Positions 23,621-36,300 of a DNA stretch of 64,000 nucleotides are shown here, piece after piece. Source of the DNA: Lantana camara. Lineage: Eukaryota; Streptophyta; Magnoliopsida; Lamiales; Verbenaceae. The notes under the pieces were generated by a model, which saw only the letters and a list, made by a program, of their open reading frames with translations, made no database searches and was not told where the DNA came from. Position numbers and translations under genes: made by a program. The DNA is taken from positions 52,793,501-52,857,500 of the forward strand of contig CM074862.1 in NCBI GenBank assembly GCA_037501455.1. The letters run 5' to 3'. Each line of letters opens with the position of its first letter. The stretch's first letter is position 1.

Positions 23621-26218
23621 AAATGAGAAGCAAGTTAATTAGGTTATAGGCGAGCACATACTCAAGAACGGATTAACGGATTGTGATGGTTAGTAAAGAT
23701 AAGAGAATCACCAACATATAATATATGCACACCTACATACATTTCCTCCTTCATTCTTTTTACAAGAACAAAGCACAAACATCTCTTTCTCTCCTCCCTC
23801 CAATATCGATCCAAGCCAAGCAAGGAGAAGCCAAGGATTATCTTCCATAATCACCAAGAATCAAGCTTCATACTATCTCTTTCTTTTTCCCTTTCATCTC
23901 CTCCATCTTCAAGGTGAGAGCATACATATATCTTTGAGGATTCATGATAGCAAAGTTAGGGTTTTGTGGTTCTTTGCATTCCATGAGATTATATGAATCA
24001 TATATGATGGTCTTGGGTTGGTTTTGTGCATCTTAATCATGAGTTACATGAAGTTGAGCTTGGGTGATCATTTGTGTACATAAGGGTTTCATATGAAGAT
24101 TTTGATGAATTAATGTATGATATCTTGGTTCTTTTGATGCCTAAGTGATATATATGAGTTATATACATGTTATATGTTAGTTTTGAGTTGATTCTTGCAT
24201 TAATTCGGTGTTGGGAAGGCTTGGGAGCCAACTCCCGTACATATGCCCTGTTTTTCGCCCAGAACACTTCCAAATGCCCGTTTCACTTCCCAGAATTTTG
24301 ACCCGAGAGCTCCCAAACGCCTGTTTGGGTTTTCAGACCATTTTTCAAACGGGCGTTTCTCCCTTATAAGAACTCCGATTGACCTGATTTTTTAACTTTT
24401 GGAAACTTCTTGAAGTCTAGAATAACCTCCAATTGGAATCACCTAAATATCTTTTCCTATTTGGGAGTTATGATCAATTCTTTTAGGTGTCGCTATTTTC
24501 CCGGCCACCTACACTCGCTTAACTTCATGCTTATGCCATTTTCTCCTCGCTTTGAACTAGGAAACGAGCCATATATCCTTGGAAAGGTCTTTGTGTCTAG
24601 TTTCATTCCCAATTCTAGAATTAAAGATATTCCAGTTTTCCCTCAGCTTGTACGTTTCCTAAAATTGTCCGTTTTTACCAAACTTCACAAAAACCTTTCT
24701 TATTGCATTCCTTTCACTCTCTTGGCTCCCAAATGTGAATTATATGATATATATACTTGATTAATTGATAAGTATGCTCCTACTTGACACTTCTTGGTAC
24801 TTAATTGCTCAAACGTGATTGTGTGACTCCATGCCTTACATGAATTGAACTTGAATTAATTGAAGGATATGACTACATGATTTCTTGATACTAATTTACT
24901 CTCTTAAGTGTTAATTGGTTCTCATACATGTTTAAATGTCCCTTGATTGCTAATTTTTTTGGGTATTAAGGTGTTACATGAGCTTTGTCGTGCGTCATAC
25001 TTGGTCTCATATTGAGTCTTGTCTCACGAGTTCACGTTATTACCTTTCTTGTCCAGTTCTTCTCCAAGGCGGAGATCATTGATCGTTTAGACATTTTGTT
25101 GTATCCTTGTCTTATTCCGTCACTCGTCAGGTGAGGTTTAATTTCTAGATATATAGAACCCATATAACCTTATGTGATGATTTAAGCCAAAATGTATCTA
25201 TATACCTATAGTTTTCCAAACTGTATCGATTTTCAACTGATTCCATTGAATTGATTGATTGATTGACTGATTTGGTGAGTAACGCATGATCACTTTGGGC
25301 CAGAGGGTAGTGTATTGAGCCAACCGAGGAAGCAAGGGCTGACGGGTAACTCTTGCACTTTCCTAACGAACCTTGTGATGCCCCCTGAACCCACTAGGAA
25401 ATTAGTGGGGGAAGGAGTTCCGGGCATAGTGAACCCTATACCCAATGAGATTGGGTGGTGGGGCCTTGCAATCCCACCATCACCGGAGGAAGAAGGGAAT
25501 TGAAACTGCTTATTGTGCACTGTAATAACTCGCATGCTCACTTAACCATTGATAATTTAAATATTGGTAATGTTCACTGTCGGAGTAAGGTTGGAGAATT
25601 GCCCTCACTCGCCAGGCCACTGATTGAATTGAAGTGATAATGGTTGTTTTGTTAAATTGATTAGTTGTAATCTCGGGCGAGTTGTTTTTATTATTGAACT
25701 TATATTGCCTCTCTTTTATAAAACCTTATCCGAGACTATGACTTGCATGGTAATTGCCTAATATTTATTTATAAACCCCTCGCTCAGTCTTTCATAGACT
25801 GACACCTCACATTTTCAGTTTTGCAGGTTGAGTGCTAGGCGGGGTCGAGTCAGGTCTTTACTTTTGAGTCTAGCATGTTCATTGTATATTATTGATACAT
25901 ATTTGTAATGTTATGAATCTTTTGGAGACTTATGCATGTATTGAATATTGGAGATGATAATATATTGATGTTTGAGCTAGAATAGGATGAGCATTTGGAT
26001 ATTTCGTATATGATAATGAAATGCTAGTGTTTATACTTCCGCTTTCGAATTTTCATGTATTGTATCGAATTGAATTGGAGTCTAGTCCCGCCTAGCTAGA
26101 TTGTTTCTTGCATTGTCACCCGTTCGCTATAGTCTTAGTTCATGTACGGATCATCCATTTCGTATGTGGACTGAGCTATAGTGCGGGGGTGTGGTATCTC
26201 GGCGTTCCGGGTGCTACA
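23621..26218 (+). repeat. Tekay LTR L, 5'-truncated
   Basis: Similarity to the LTR at 28541 begins around 23700; the 80-120 bp before it is unassigned. The segment ends with a true LTR terminus (GGGTGCTACA, 26209-26218). It has a palindrome group at 24272-24359, the CAGTCT/AGACTG stem (25785-25801) and the CTTGCAA-loop stem (about 25453-25487). No primer site follows; it abuts a partial copy of the element E LTR. The frame at 24410-24760 is inside the LTR and not supported as a gene. Confidence 0.7.
24272..24359. repeat. AAACG/CGTTT palindrome group in LTR L
   Basis: Three variants (AAATGCCCGTTT, AAACGCCTGTTTGG, AAACGGGCGTTT) in about 90 bp. Each has AAA/TTT-type arms around a GC core. Confidence 0.7.
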
Positions 26219-27074
26219 TGACGGGTAACTCTTGCACTATCCTCACTACTTTGGGATGCCCCCTGAATCCACTGGGAGATTAGTGGAGGAAGGAGTTCCG
26301 GGCATAGGGACTCATGAACCCTACGCTCACCTTGATTAGGTGGTGGGGCCTTGCAGTCCCACCATCACCCGAAGGAAAAAGGAGTTCATGAAACTGCTAC
26401 TTGTGCACTGTAATAAATTGTATGAGCACTTAACCATTGATAATCAAATTATGGTAATGTTCACTATCGGAGTAAAGGTTGGAGAATTGCCATCACTCGC
26501 CGGGTCACTGATTGATTGACTGAAAATGATTAAAGTGTTAAATTGGATAATTGTAATCTCGGGTGAAGATTACTTCCTTATTGAACTTATATTGTTTCGT
26601 TTGCAAAAGCTTTACCCGAGTTTATGACTTGCATGTTATCTGCGCTAATATTTATTTATAAACCCCTCACTCAGTCTTTCATAGAGTGACACCTCACATT
26701 TTCAGGTTTGCAGGGTTCGTGCTAGGCGGGATCGAGTCGGTCTTTATTTTGGGTCTAGCACAGTCTCATGTATTTTGCTAATGCATATGTATATTATTGA
26801 TACATATCTCTTAATTTTGACTTGTTATTGAATAGTTGGGAGTGTATATTTAGATACTTGGTAAATGAATGGAATGAGATATGTATATTATGCTTTTGCT
26901 TGATTCTTGTGCATTGTTGTAATTGATTGAGGGTTAGTCCCACCTAGCTAGTGTTTGTTATCTTTTATTGTCACCCGTTCGCTATAGTCTTAGTTCAGGT
27001 ATGGATTATCCATTTCGTATGTGGACTGAGCTATAGTGCGGGGGATGTGGCTACCTTGCGTTCTGGGTGCTACA
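26219..27074 (+). repeat. Partial 5' LTR of element E
   Basis: Starts abruptly at TGACGGGTAAC, a point equivalent to 25340 in LTR L and 30616 in the 3' LTR, and ends GGGTGCTACA at 27074 before the primer site. It matches the 3' LTR better than LTR L (for example the shared TCCTCACTACTTTGGGATGC block), so it belongs to E. Confidence 0.8.
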
Positions 27075-27082
27075 TCTTAAGG

Positions 27083-27095
27083 TGGTATCATAGCC
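27083..27095 (+). other. Primer-binding site of element E
   Basis: TGGTATCATAGCC, eight bases after the LTR end. It matches the tRNA-iMet site except for one base (TCATAG for TCAGAG). Confidence 0.85.
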
Positions 27096-27327
27096 CGGTT
27101 GCAAAACCGCGGTTCTAGCGTCGTGTCTCGTGAGTCTAGGTCGTGCGGTATAGGATTATTTGCTAACTTGAGAGTCTTGCATCTTATTTGAACTTACTTG
27201 AATTACTCGAACTTATTTGAACTACTTGAATTATGTGAATTATGTGCTTTAATTACATCTTGTGGTCTTAATTGTATCCATTTGCATCCACTAATCCAAC
27301 ATGCATACCTAGTGTATTGATTTCAGG

Positions 27328-28157
27328 ATGCCTCGTGATCGCCCTCGTCGTGAGCACTCCCCGGGTCATAGGAGACATCGCCGAGATCGTTCTCCTCGGG
27401 TTCCTCCACAACCACCCCCTCCGGCACAGCCTCAGGATTTTTTTCGATTCCTTGGTTCATCTTGTTGATCAGAGGGTAAGAGATTATGTTCCTCCAGCAC
27501 CACAAGCTCCACCCCCACAACCAGCACAAATTTCTATTGTATTTAGAGAATTTCAAAACCAGCAAACTCCAAGGTTCTTAAAAGGGAATGATATTCAAGC
27601 CAAGCAGTAGCTCTAGGAAGTTGAAAGAGTTTGGGAACTTATTCCGCGTGATTCTCAAGAGAGGGCTCGATGTACCATTTCTCTAAATACGAGGAGGCCT
27701 GATTTTCACCCTGGATAGGCTTCAAGTTCAGAACCAGGACAAAATTCTCACAATGGAAAGAGGTATATCTCTTATCATACATTGTCACCTCAAGAAGGGT
27801 CTCAAAAGAAGAAGAATCGATCAACTGGATCGGGCTTGGGAGTTTCATCTACCTCGGCCTCAATATCAACTTCAGGGAAGCCTCTTTGCGCTTATTGTGA
27901 ACGTGACAACCATACTTTTGAGGGTTGTAGATGGCGGTTGGGTTTACGTCTGTGTTGTGGGAGCGATGAGCAACTAGTCGACACGTGTCTGAACTCTGAA
28001 GCAAAGGGGGATGTCTTCTAGGGGTCCGAGGCCACTCGTTCAACATCGTGCTTATGCTCTAGAGAGAGAGGTGCAAAATGCAAATGTAGATCCGGCCTTG
28101 GTAGCAGAAGGTATCAATTACATGCATGGCACAATCCACGGTGAACCGTACACCTAA
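27328..28157 (+). pseudogene. Broken gag of element E with CCHC zinc knuckle
   Basis: The ATG at 27328 opens a basic N-terminus (MPRDRPRREHSPGHRRHRRD) typical of Tekay gag, followed by a proline-rich stretch. A frameshift near 27440 (T-run) leads into a frame with DYVPPAPQAPPPQPAQI and then EVERVWELIPRDSQERARC, a remnant of the gag core with stops near 27608 and after. A good CX2CX4HX4C zinc knuckle (CAYCERDNHTFEGC, about 27887-27930) is followed by a second, degenerate one (CGSDEQLVDTC, His replaced). The linker with HRAYALERE ends near 28157, where the protease would begin in an autonomous element; from there the sequence passes directly to the 3' untranslated region. Not functional. Confidence 0.8.
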
Positions 28158-28329
28158 CCATGCATATCACGTGCATCACGAATCTTATTGTTGTAATACT
28201 TAATTTCTTGTTAGTTGCGGTTTGTTTGTATAAGAATGGTAGTTATGTGACTAATATGGTTATACTTGCTCCTTATGTGATAAATATGCGAATGTCTCTC
28301 TAAGTGTTCCCTTGACTCGTTTTCTGTTT

Positions 28330-28464
28330 GAGAGACGGGGATTCTCTCATTACATGTTAAGGAGACGGGGTTCTCTCTTTGGTTGTTAGGGAGAAGGGGT
28401 TCTCTCTTTGGCTGTTTGAGAGACGGGGTTCTCTCTTTACTCGTTTGAGAGACGGGGCTCTCTC
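28330..28464. repeat. Hairpin array of element E 3' UTR (5 units, about 29 bp period)
   Basis: Five copies of GAGAGACGGGGTTCTCTC-type sequence start at 28330, 28361, 28389, 28418 and 28447. Arms GAGAG and CTCTC flank an ACGGGGTT core; the 10-13 bases between units vary. The array lies just before the polypurine tract. Confidence 0.9.
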
Positions 28465-28476
28465 CTTAATTATTTT

Positions 28477-28491
28477 AAAGTTCAGAACTTT
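28477..28491 (+). other. Pre-PPT inverted repeat of element E
   Basis: AAAGTT-CAG-AACTTT, in the position where A, H and I have the AGGA-loop stem. Arms and loop both differ from those. Confidence 0.6.
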
Positions 28492-28507
28492 GCAGTGGGT
28501 CCTTTTA

Positions 28508-28540
28508 AGGGGGGGGGGGGGGGAGGGAGGAGGGGAGAAT
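28508..28540 (+). other. Polypurine tract of element E
   Basis: A G-run of about 16, then GAGGGAGGAGGGGAGAAT, directly before the LTR start TGTAACGCCC at 28541. The G-run may be expanded by slippage. Confidence 0.85.
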
Positions 28541-28754
28541 TGTAACGCCCTGGTTTTCATCTATACGATATGTGACATTATATAAATCTCATAACATTAA
28601 ATGTATTAAATTTCTATGAATTTATATGAAATTATCGTCAATATGAGAAATTACGTGAATTGATTGCCAAACGTGATTTAATTATCTAATTGTCCTTAAG
28701 TGATCATTTCATAAATATGTGAATTTAATTGCATTTTTATAACATAAATGAAGC

Positions 28755-28796
<42 letters not shown>

Positions 28797-28829
28797 GTAT
28801 ATATTATACTTGGCTATATGTTTCTACAA

Positions 28830-28884
<55 letters not shown>

Positions 28885-30411
28885 GTATATATTATACTTG
28901 GCTATATGTTTCTACAACTTATATATGTATATATATACCTCCACTTGATCATTATATAGTATAATTGCAATGACACCCTCATTTCACTCACTTCTAACAT
29001 GTAATTATCTAAGAGCTAAGGACTTAGTTGCAATAATCATAATTACGCAAGACTTTATAATATATTATATACATTTCATCTCTTGCAATCCATTCATCCC
29101 ATTTCATCAAAACCTCACACACTCACACACACTAAATCACGTTTCATAACACCAAGAGAAGGAGGGAAGATTTCATCTCATTTCAAACTAAATCTTTGGA
29201 GGAATTACATGCTTTGAAGGATCATCATCATGCCATCCTTTCTCCTCTTCTTTCTTTCATTAAGGTAGATGGATTTGATTGAATCTCTTGTGATTATATG
29301 AAGTAGGGTTTGATAATTATGATGTGATTTCTTGTTCATTCATGGTTAGAAGCATGCCTAGGATCATTACACTTAAAAGCTTGCATGATTTCTTGAGTTT
29401 ATATGAAAGTTGATGTCATGAAATTATATAGGGTTTGAGGGATGATTTCTTGATGAATCAAAGCATGTTCCTTGGTTACTTGGTGTCTAATTGATATATA
29501 TGAGTTATATGCATGATATATGATGGTTTGGAGTGATTTAATTGCCTTAGTTTGGTGTGGGAAGGCTTGGGAGCCAATTCCCGTGTGCATCCCCTGTTTT
29601 CCCCCTGTTTTTCGCCCAGAATGCCTCGAACCGCCCGTGTCGCTTCCCAGTTCATTTCCCACACACCCGTGTGGGAACCTACTGTCTCACCCTAGAGTTT
29701 TCACATGCCCGTTTACCCCTCAAACGAACTCCGATTGACCTGATTTTTAAACCTTTGGAAACCTCCTGAAGTCTAAAACAACCTCCAATTGGAATCATTT
29801 CAATATCTTTTGTCATTTGTGAGATATAATCAATTCTTTTTGGTGTCGCCACCTCACCAACAATCTGCATTCATCCAACTTCGGGCTTACGCCATTTTTA
29901 CCTCGCTTTGAACCAGAAAATGAGCCATATATCATTTTAAAGATATATTTGTCTAGTTTCATTTCCAATAAACAAAACCCAATTCCAATTTCTAGAACTT
30001 GAGATATTCCCCTTTTTCCACAGCATGCACATTTCCGAAAATTGTCCGTTTTTACCAAACTTTGTCAAAACCTCTCTTATTGCATTTCTTTCACTTCCTT
30101 GGCTCCCGTATGTGACTTATATGAGTTATATACTTGGTTTATTGATAATTATGCTCTTATTTGACATTCCTTAATTGTTATTACATGACATATTGATCAT
30201 GACTTTGCCGTGCGTCTTAAATGGTTCATGCGAGTCGTGTCTCATGTGTATTTGTCCTTGTTACACAAATTGTTTTCTCGGTTAAGAGGAGCAAGCTCCA
30301 TAGCGGTATCCTTGTTGTGTTTTGTTGGTAAAGGTGAGGTTTAATTGCTAGATATATATATAGAACCCGTAGAACCCGTAAAACCCTATGTGATCTTTCG
30401 GCCAAAATGTA

Positions 30412-30454
<43 letters not shown>

Positions 30455-31099
30455 TTATTTATGGTTTTCCAAGACCTCAAGCGATTTCAAATGATTATCA
30501 TTTGCCTTGAACTGATCGTGTTACTGTGAATTGATTGTTTTGGTGAGTACCTTGTGTTGTTCACTATGGGCCCGAGGATAGTGTATTGAGTCAACCGGGA
30601 AAGCAAGGGCTGACGGGTAACTCTTGCACTGTCCTCACTACTTTGGGATGCTCCCTGAATCTACTAGGTGATTAGTGGAGGAAGGAGTTCCGGGCATAGG
30701 GACTCATGAACCCTAGCTCACCCTGATTGGGTGGTGGGGCCTTGCAATCCCACCATCACTCGGAGGAAAAAGGAGTTCATGAAACTGCTATTTGTGCACT
30801 GTAATAAATTGTATGATCACTTAACCATTGATAATCCAATTATGGTAATGTTCACTATCGGAGTACAGGTTGGAGAATTGCCCTCACTCGCCGGGCCACT
30901 GATTGATTGACTGAAAATGATTGAAGTGTTAAATTGGATAGTTGTAATCTCAACTTATATTGTTTCGTTTGCAAAAGCTTTACCCGAGTTTATGGCTTGC
31001 ATGTTATCTGCGCTAATATTTATTTATAAACCCATCACTCAGTCTTTCATAGACTGACATCTCACATTTTCAGGTTTGCAGGGTTCGTGCTAGGCTACA
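28541..31099 (+). repeat. 3' LTR of element E (3'-truncated)
   Basis: Starts TGTAACGCCCTGG. It contains a TA-rich tract with an internal duplication (28757-28945), a palindrome CCCACAC-ACCC-GTGTGGG near 29658-29676, a (TA)n microsatellite (about 30417-30450), the CTTGCAA-loop stem (about 30728-30762) and the CAGTCT/AGACTG stem (31040-31056). The end is joined at GTGCTAGGC directly to TACA, so roughly the last 350 bases of a normal LTR are missing. Confidence 0.8.
28757..28945. repeat. TA-rich tract with duplicated segment
   Basis: (TA)n sequence in which a segment of about 85 bp containing TACTTGGCTATATGTTTC occurs twice (near 28808 and 28895). The long TY/YI-type reading frames here are products of the TA repeat. 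Confidence 0.9.
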
Positions 31100-31619
31100 A
31101 TAACATATAAAAAATGTATAAATACATAAGTAATTTTTTTTCTCAGTGGGGTCAATTGACCCCACTTTCTTCTACATAGCACCGCCCTTGTACTTAGGTA
31201 AATCGAAATATTGGTACAAAGATCTGTTAATTATATTTTAATAGTGTATTGCGTGTATAGTTGAAGCTATATGAACTTGGCATGTATTTTGAAGTGTTGG
31301 ATGGTGCAAAGCCATGAATACACTTATATAAACGGACCACCAACGGCTATAAACGACCTAATTTAAGTTTAGCTAGAAATTATAAATACATCCCTCATGA
31401 TTTTATTATGTTACGAAACAATCCCCATATTAATTTGAAATTACATGTTGGTCCCTTGATTTATATAAAATCGGTGTGTGGCAGATAATAATAATAATAA
31501 TTCAAAATTCAATAAATAAATTTACAAAAGTCAACTAATTTAAAAAATAATATAACTTAACAGCACACAAACACATAGATTACTTTACCTTATGGCTTTC
31601 CATTGGTAACGGGATTACC

Positions 31620-31680
31620 ATTTAATTAGACAACCCAGTGTTTACATGGGTTGTTTAATCCACTTGGTAATGAGATAGAA
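31620..31680. repeat. Imperfect inverted repeat (possible MITE fragment)
   Basis: ATTACCATTTAATTAGACAA followed by CCCA and an inverted partner TGGGTTGTTTAATCC...TTGGTAA, with a loop of about 8 bases. No target duplication was established. Confidence 0.5.
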
Positions 31681-32964
31681 ATTGTTGGGTTGTTTACTTT
31701 TATTTGCACAGCCCATTTGTGTAGCTTGAAATTCCCATTTTGCCCTTGTATTTAGGCATAAGCAGAGAAAGACATGCCCAATTAATTGGCAGTGTCATTG
31801 TGTTTTAGCTATGAATATGAATTCAGGTCATATGGTTCACTATCCTTGTATGAGTTTCCGGCCAAGTGAAAAAAAATTTACACTCTTTCCACGGATCAGC
31901 TTATGCAAAACTGTACTATTGGAATTGAAGAGTGATAATGAAATCCTAGATCAAAACTGAATATTTAGAGAGAAGAATTAAATTTGCAGAGAAGGAGCTC
32001 GTCATTTCTAACTTAATTAAGGCGTCGTACTTTAGCAATCTTTTCTCTTCTTATTGCATAGTGGCCAAATCGGTGTGGTGGTGGTGTTGTCGGAAGGAGG
32101 CGGTAGCGCTTGAGGGTGGAGGCAAGCGGTGTTCTGATGGTGGCTGACCGTTTCTGTGAGAGGTGGCCGGCCAGAACTGGCGGCGTCGAAAGGAGGGCAA
32201 CCATTTGGGGTTGTTGTCCTGTGCGGAAGAGAGAGTGAGACAAGACAGGGAAAGTTGAGGGAGGAGGAATGCAGGAGAGGATGGTGGTTGAGATCATGGA
32301 GGAGCCGATGATGAATGGTGCGTCGGCTGACTAGAAGCAGAAAGAGAGAGAGAACGAGAATGAACGAGAGAGAAGGTGAGGGAGAGAAATGAGAGAGAAG
32401 ACGGGGACAAAAATGACTTTACACTCAAACCAGTACTGATGGACTACATAACAACAATAATTGGGAGTTGCTAATTACAATGGGTCAGCCACCTGACACA
32501 ACAAGGGTCCCTATTTTCATGCGGGCTCTAGCCCAATTCAAGTAAACACTAGGTACATACCAAATCCAATCCATCGGGTAAAAGCCCAAGTAAACTATTT
32601 GGAAGTTTCTAGTTTTTTTTTTTTTCTTTTTTTGAGGATTGAAAGTTTCTAGTTTGATTATTGTAAATGAACTAAAGTAACCTGTCTATACTATAGACTC
32701 TATAGTCTTGTCAAGCTGGAACGTCATTTCTTTCCGGAGTTACAATGCTTGGTACCATAATGTAATCATAGTTACACTAGGTCTTCTACCTGTGTTAACA
32801 TATATTTAAATTATAACTATAAGAATATATGTTTGCATGTGCACTTGTTCTTGCTACAAATCTGAGGTAGATGTGGATGGAATCACCTTTCTTCATTTGG
32901 GGTAGGGTTTTGTGTTGCAGTATGTGTCATTTGTCAATGTATTATATATATATATATAATTTAG

Positions 32965-33160
32965 AGTTTGGCTCGGGCTTGGTTTCCAAACTCCGTGAGC
33001 CGAGCATTATATATATACATATAATTTAGAATTTGGCTCGTGAGCCAATAAATATATGGCTCAGGTTCGAAAATCCGTGAGCCGAGTTAGTTTCGGCTCA
33101 GCTCGCCATCTTCAAACCCGAGTGCAAGCCTTTTTTGAGCCGGCTTGCTAGGCACGTGAG
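32965..33160. repeat. GGCTC/GAGCCG-rich repeat
   Basis: Repeated TTTGGCTCG, CCGTGAGCCGAG and similar pieces, including a duplicated TATATATACATATAATTTAGA-like segment. Probably a fragment of an old dispersed repeat; family not identified. Confidence 0.5.
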
Positions 33161-33325
33161 CCAACTCTATTTGTTTGCATCCCTACTCCCTCCTCTCTTT
33201 AAATCCGACCCCCTCTCATATCTAGAAGAGGAATGAAAATCTCATACACTTAAGTGCAAATCTTACAGTCCAAAGCCGCAGCTTATACACATACAAGTTT
33301 GTAATACATGCATGATACAACAGTA

Positions 33326-36300
33326 CTAATCCCATCGAATCTTGCAACCCTTTGCTTCTAAGGTTTCAATAATTTGTGGGGCAAGCAGTCGTCTAAGAGC
33401 AACTAGCAACTTTACCTTCTTCAGGCGCGCACAGGAAGCTCTAAGGGCCAACTCAAAACCATTTACTGATACATTTGGAAGGTTAACCAGCTTTGCATCT
33501 TGGAGCCGTGTTAAGTTCCCCATTACCATGCATAAACCCACGTCCGAGATGGCACAGTCACTGATATTGATCTGCACCACAAAATGTAAAGTGTCGATGC
33601 AAGTTATGCAAGTGCCAGTAATCTATACTCTTCTAGTCTTCTTTAAAGGGTTAATCTGACTGTACCCAATCGGGTTGTGAGAGTGACTGCATGAGCACAT
33701 GTCCAATTGGGTTGTCAGTCACTAGATCATGATATGATTGGTCTCATAGAAGGAGACATTATCATGTATAAACTAACACAGCTCACGCAGTTGGGTACAT
33801 ACCCATGAGGTGTATTAAAGGAAATGCTGATGTACACATGGCATTGTGCAATTTGAAATAGGAAATTATATGCAAAAAGGTCTGGATTGATTAATTTACT
33901 TTGAATGGGTACTATTTACACGCACCGGTACAAACATATTCAATAAATCATGTGAATGAAGGCATTAATTTGGATCACGATTAAGGGGTGTGATTCAAAA
34001 TAACTGGTTTTCTCTTACTTTCATACTACATTTAGAAAACAAAGGTGACCTTTCTGTCACCCAATATATTTCATATGTACTTAAAAAGGTACAAAAGGGG
34101 CCTCTTATACCTATGAAGGCACCCAAAGAGAATCCCCACATAGAGGTTGTTAGGTTAAGCTTACTTTAAATAGCTTATAAGCTCTCACATCTTATAAAAT
34201 GTATTTGAAGCTCCCCTAGTAAATTGCCAAACAATGTCTATGTGGGTAAAGAACGGGAATGTTAAAATAACATTCATATAAAGAAGGGGAATGTTAAAAT
34301 AAGCTGGTATTCCCCAACTCAATTTAAAGAGGTTATAAGCTCCTAAGATCTTATTATAAGTTTATAACATGCTATAAGCTCCTTTAAAATTTAAATAAAT
34401 AAAAAGCTTGTCACGCACTTTATAAGTGCTTATAAGCTCCTCAACAGCTTATAAGCTCTTTAGCATATGCTCAACCAGACAGCCTCGTACACCAGAAAGG
34501 AAATAAAAGCTCCCTCAGTAAATTGCCACGACCTTTTGCAAGCAATTTATAAGAATTTGGAGTCTCTAACTATATTTAACCTTAAGAGTTAGTCAATCTT
34601 TAAAAGACACTTTAAAACACAAGCTCTCATTATTTACTTTAGTAGGCCAAATTATTTTCTCTTACTCAACATGCCCCAAAAACTTATATTTTCAGTAGTG
34701 AAAAATATGAAGTCCAAACTACCAACGGATAACAAAGTACCTGCTGCAAGTTCCTGGAATAGTAAGCAAGAGCCCAAAATCCCGAGTCATCAATGTTCTC
34801 ACACTTTTTAATATCCAATTGTGCTAGCCTCTTGCATCCAGCAGCAAATTTTTTCAAGCCAGTACCTGTAATGTTTGGAAGACCTCGCATCTCCAAGTCA
34901 GACAGTTCCTCTAATGAACTTACACATTCCATCCCTCTATCAGTGACCCCACAACAATATGATAATAATAACTTCTGTAACTTTTTGCAGCCACGTGATA
35001 AAGCAGCTAAGCCATCATCACCTATTTGAGCACACCTGCACACCAGATTTAGCCAATATATTACACCACCATGTGGTCAATTAAGTTTGGATTTTTTTTG
35101 TATTACCTGTATAAATCGAGTTCTCGAATCGTTAAGCAATTCGAAGCAATATAGGACAATCCCTTGTTGGAAATGTTAGTGCATAGTCCAAGTTTCAAAG
35201 ATATGAGCTCTGAACAATTGGATAGATATTTCAATCCTGCAAAAGGCTTGTAGATAAATAATTAGGACAACTTAAAACAGTTTATTTTCTAACTAGATCA
35301 TCAGATGCTTAGTTTTTAGCCTTTTTTAACCAGATCGTGCATGAATGAGGTTAATCGAGAGGACCAGAGCATAGCCTAATGTTATTCTCAGAACAGTTAA
35401 ACAGTGAGATCCAATTGTGGTCACTACAAGAGAATAAGTGTATTACTGTATAATATTATCCCAAAAATTTGTGTACAAGTGACCATTAATGCTTATCTCA
35501 CACTAATGGTATTCACAAAAGTTTTCATGAATTGACATTTAGGCCACATGGATACTGAAATCTTAAGAGGAAATAAAACAAAATCACAAATCATTGGGGT
35601 ATTTTTAGTACCATTAAGTTATCACCATTTCATTAACCGATGTTAGTGATAACCAATAAATAAGACTTTTTAGTACTAAACTTGTAAAGTTCTTTATCTC
35701 AACAAAACAAAACTTCTCGTCTCTTAATGTATGAGTTTTTTGCTTGGATACCGATAACTATTAGAGAAGACATAGTGGTGGGAAAGGTTTTCTGTATTAT
35801 TCACTCTAATCTCAATTACAATTACACGACTAAGTACAATATATACTATACAAGAGAATCCGTATATACAAGGTAAGCTAATCAAGAGATAAAAACAAAT
35901 CCCTAACAAACTCCTAATTATTAGCTTTCCTAACACTTCCCCTCAAGTCGAGTATCGGATCAACGATGCTCAACTTGCTTAACACTTCACTGAAAATCCT
36001 TTCATTCACCGCTTTTGTCAAGATGTCGGCCAGCTGATCTTCAGATCGCACAAACGGGATATCAATGACTCTTTCTTCTAACTTCTCTTTGATAAAATGC
36101 CTATCCACCTCTACATGCTTCGTACGATCGTGTTGTACAGGATTCTCTGATATGCTGATAGCTGCTCGATTGTCACACCTTAACTTACTAGCTCTCATCG
36201 AGGCAAACCCAAGTTCTGCAAGCAACTTTCTCAACCACAGAACTTCAGTTACTCCACGTACAATGCCTCGAAACTCTGCCTCTGCACTTGAGAGGGCCAC

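Larger units (their letters stand above)
26219..31099 (+). mobile_element. Element E: pol-less Tekay derivative with truncated LTRs
   Basis: In order: a 5'-truncated 5' LTR (26219-27074), primer-binding site, broken gag with zinc knuckle, hairpin array, polypurine tract, and a 3' LTR (28541-31099) missing its last few hundred bases. The internal region is only 1466 bp, and protease, reverse transcriptase, RNase H and integrase are all absent. The element could only have moved using proteins from related elements. Confidence 0.8.
31100..33325. other. Intergenic region 3' of the F-box gene
   Basis: No supported gene. It contains a (TAA)n tract near 31488; an imperfect inverted repeat (31620-31680); a GC-richer stretch at 32030-32320 with a 94-codon minus-strand frame of Pro/Ser/Thr-rich composition that I do not support as a gene; a T-run near 32615; and a diverged GGCTC/GAGCC-rich repeat (about 32965-33160). 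It probably includes the 3' UTR of the F-box gene near 33325. Confidence 0.5.

Noticed and set aside
24410..24760. 116-codon frame
   Set aside because: Lies inside a Tekay LTR; the homologous part of the E LTR (29750-30060) has no matching frame.
28330..28464. CRISPR-like look of the regular 18-bp palindromic repeats with short spacers
   Set aside because: Spacers are only 10-13 bp and the array sits before the PPT of a plant retrotransposon; no cas genes and a eukaryotic context.
28729..28964. Three overlapping frames rich in Tyr and Ile
   Set aside because: They are translations of a TA microsatellite.
32013..32297. 94-codon minus-strand frame in GC-richer DNA
   Set aside because: Pro/Ser/Thr/Leu-rich with no recognised domain; no splice or conservation evidence.
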